Source: Pseudomonadota bacterium (lineage in GTDB: Bacteria; Pseudomonadota; Gammaproteobacteria; Steroidobacterales; Steroidobacteraceae). From it: a stretch of DNA of 43,668 nt. Both the position numbers and the translations under genes were made by a program. A model generated the notes under the pieces. That model saw only the letters and a list, made by a program, of their open reading frames with translations, was not told the DNA's origin and ran no database searches. Of this stretch, positions 42,797-43,668 are shown piece after piece. The first letter of the stretch is position 1. Each line of letters begins with the position of its first letter. The stretch spans positions 1 through 43,668 of the forward strand of contig JANXZZ010000125.1 in NCBI GenBank assembly GCA_025355245.1, written 5' to 3'.

Positions 42797-43668
42797 ATGG
42801 CGGTGACGATCAAGGACGTTGCGCGCGAGGCACAAGTGTCGATTGCGACCGTGTCGCGCGTCGTGAATGGCCACGGCAACGTGACCGACGCGACGCGTGC
42901 GCGAATCCTCGGCGTTGCAGAGCGCTTGCGCTACGTGCCGGACGGCGCCGCGCGCAGCCTCATCACCGGACTCGCGCACACGATCGGCGTGCTGCTGCCC
43001 GACATGCACGGCGAGTACTTCTCCGAACTCATTCGCGGCATCGACCGCGCCGCGCGCCAGCGCGGACTACACCTCCTCGTTTCGAGCTCCCACGGCGATG
43101 CCAACGAAGCGACGCAAGTGCTTCGCTCGATGAACGGCCGCGTCGACGGCATCCTCATCATGTCGCCGCACGTCGATGCGCAGCTGCTCGACCGGGCGCT
43201 GCCCGAGGGGTTGCCGACCGTCCTCATGAACACACCGGGCGACGCGGGCCGCGCGCCGGCGTTCCTGACCGACAACTACGGCGGCGCGCGCGCGATGGTC
43301 AAGCACCTGGCCTCGGTCGGCTACCGGCGCATCGCGCACATCACGGGCCCGGACAGCAACTACGAGTCGGGCGAGCGCCTGCGCGGCTATCGCGACGCAC
43401 TCGAGGATGCCGATGCGGGACCCGAGCTCGTGCTCGCCGGCAACTTCTCCGAGGAATCGGGTTATCTCGCGGGTCGCAAGATCGCCGCGACCACGCCGCG
43501 ACCGGATGCGGTGTTCGCCGCGAACGACATGATGGCGATCGGCTGCCTGTTCGCGCTCACCGAGGCGGGGCTTCGCGTGCCGAAGGACGTCGCGCTCGCC
43601 GGCTTCGACGACATTCCGATCGCGCGCTTCGTGTCGCCGCCGCTCAGCACCGTGCGCGCGCAGACGAC
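42797..43668 (+). CDS. LacI-family transcriptional regulator (3' end beyond window)
   Basis: Starts at ATG 42797 with GAGGGGGG upstream and is open to the window end (about 290 codons). The N-terminal helix-turn-helix is canonical (VTIKDVAREAQVSIATVSRV, then VNG), followed by the hinge helix LRYVPDGAARSLITG. A periplasmic-binding-protein-like ligand domain follows: TIGVLLPDMHGEYFSELIRG, DGILIMSP, GARAMVKHLASVGYRRIAHI, PDAVFAANDMMAIG and LAGFDDIPIARFVSPPLST. It should repress or activate sugar genes in response to a sugar or oligosaccharide. The divergent GH39/esterase genes are the likely targets, with the operator-like pair just upstream of its own start. Confidence 0.93.
   Translation, partial: MAVTIKDVAREAQVSIATVSRVVNGHGNVTDATRARILGVAERLRYVPDGAARSLITGLAHTIGVLLPDMHGEYFSELIRGIDRAARQRGLHLLVSSSHGDANEATQVLRSMNGRVDGILIMSPHVDAQLLDRALPEGLPTVLMNTPGDAGRAPAFLTDNYGGARAMVKHLASVGYRRIAHITGPDSNYESGERLRGYRDALEDADAGPELVLAGNFSEESGYLAGRKIAATTPRPDAVFAANDMMAIGCLFALTEAGLRVPKDVALAGFDDIPIARFVSPPLSTVRAQT

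Overview
This is a GC-rich, mostly chromosomal-looking window with no rRNA, tRNA, CRISPR array or intact insertion sequence that I can see. It carries many genes with Sec, Tat or lipoprotein signals, a TonB-dependent receptor, a PEP-CTERM protein, a vanadium haloperoxidase-like protein and polysaccharide-active enzymes. This suggests a free-living Gram-negative proteobacterium, perhaps a gammaproteobacterium of the Steroidobacterales/Xanthomonadales type. The taxonomic guess is inference only.

Region 1 (1-12.3 kb) is loosely packed. It holds a conserved exported hypothetical, a tannase/feruloyl-esterase homologue, a YCII-like protein, an exported CutA/NIF3-insert-like protein, an exported M20 amidohydrolase, a small hypothetical, a Tat-exported haloperoxidase homologue, a small exported protein and a HAF-repeat protein. 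The spacers contain a duplicated 157-bp element (100-256 and 4865-5021), a frameshifted tannase remnant (about 7735-7880) and two inverted repeats in front of the tannase and the amidohydrolase.

Region 2 (12.7-22.9 kb) is the most distinctive part. Four genes are chained by 4-bp start/stop overlaps: a divergent sigma-factor-like protein, a 72-aa protein, a 182-aa protein and a 1646-aa giant. The giant appears to combine a Lon/S16-type Ser-Lys peptidase-like domain, an nSTAND-type NTPase, one transmembrane helix, 14 WD40 repeats (two seven-bladed propellers) and Sel1/TPR-like repeats. A TonB-dependent receptor follows directly. I read this as a candidate membrane-spanning signalling or conflict system that couples proteolysis, NTP-dependent switching and transcription. 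The biological role is inferred.

Region 3 (23-30.5 kb) has a REC-PAS-GGDEF protein with a non-canonical receiver pocket, a PEP-CTERM protein, a small membrane protein, an apparent hemerythrin-DUF4142 chimera, a proline-rich exported protein, a secreted phosphoesterase with a hairpin terminator, and a BON-domain gene apparently split by a frameshift.

Region 4 (30.7-38.5 kb) has a phosphoketolase with an eRF1/Pelota-like small protein upstream, an NTF2-like protein, an overlapping pair of a class V aminotransferase-like enzyme and an APC permease, two small membrane proteins and a VOC-family protein.

Region 5 (38.5 kb to the end) looks like a carbohydrate-degradation locus: GH39 glycosidase, lipoprotein esterase, an SGNH hydrolase with a disrupted start, an anchored hypothetical protein and a divergent LacI-family regulator cut by the window edge. 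Two LacI-type operator-like sites, centred 21 bp apart, precede the regulator.
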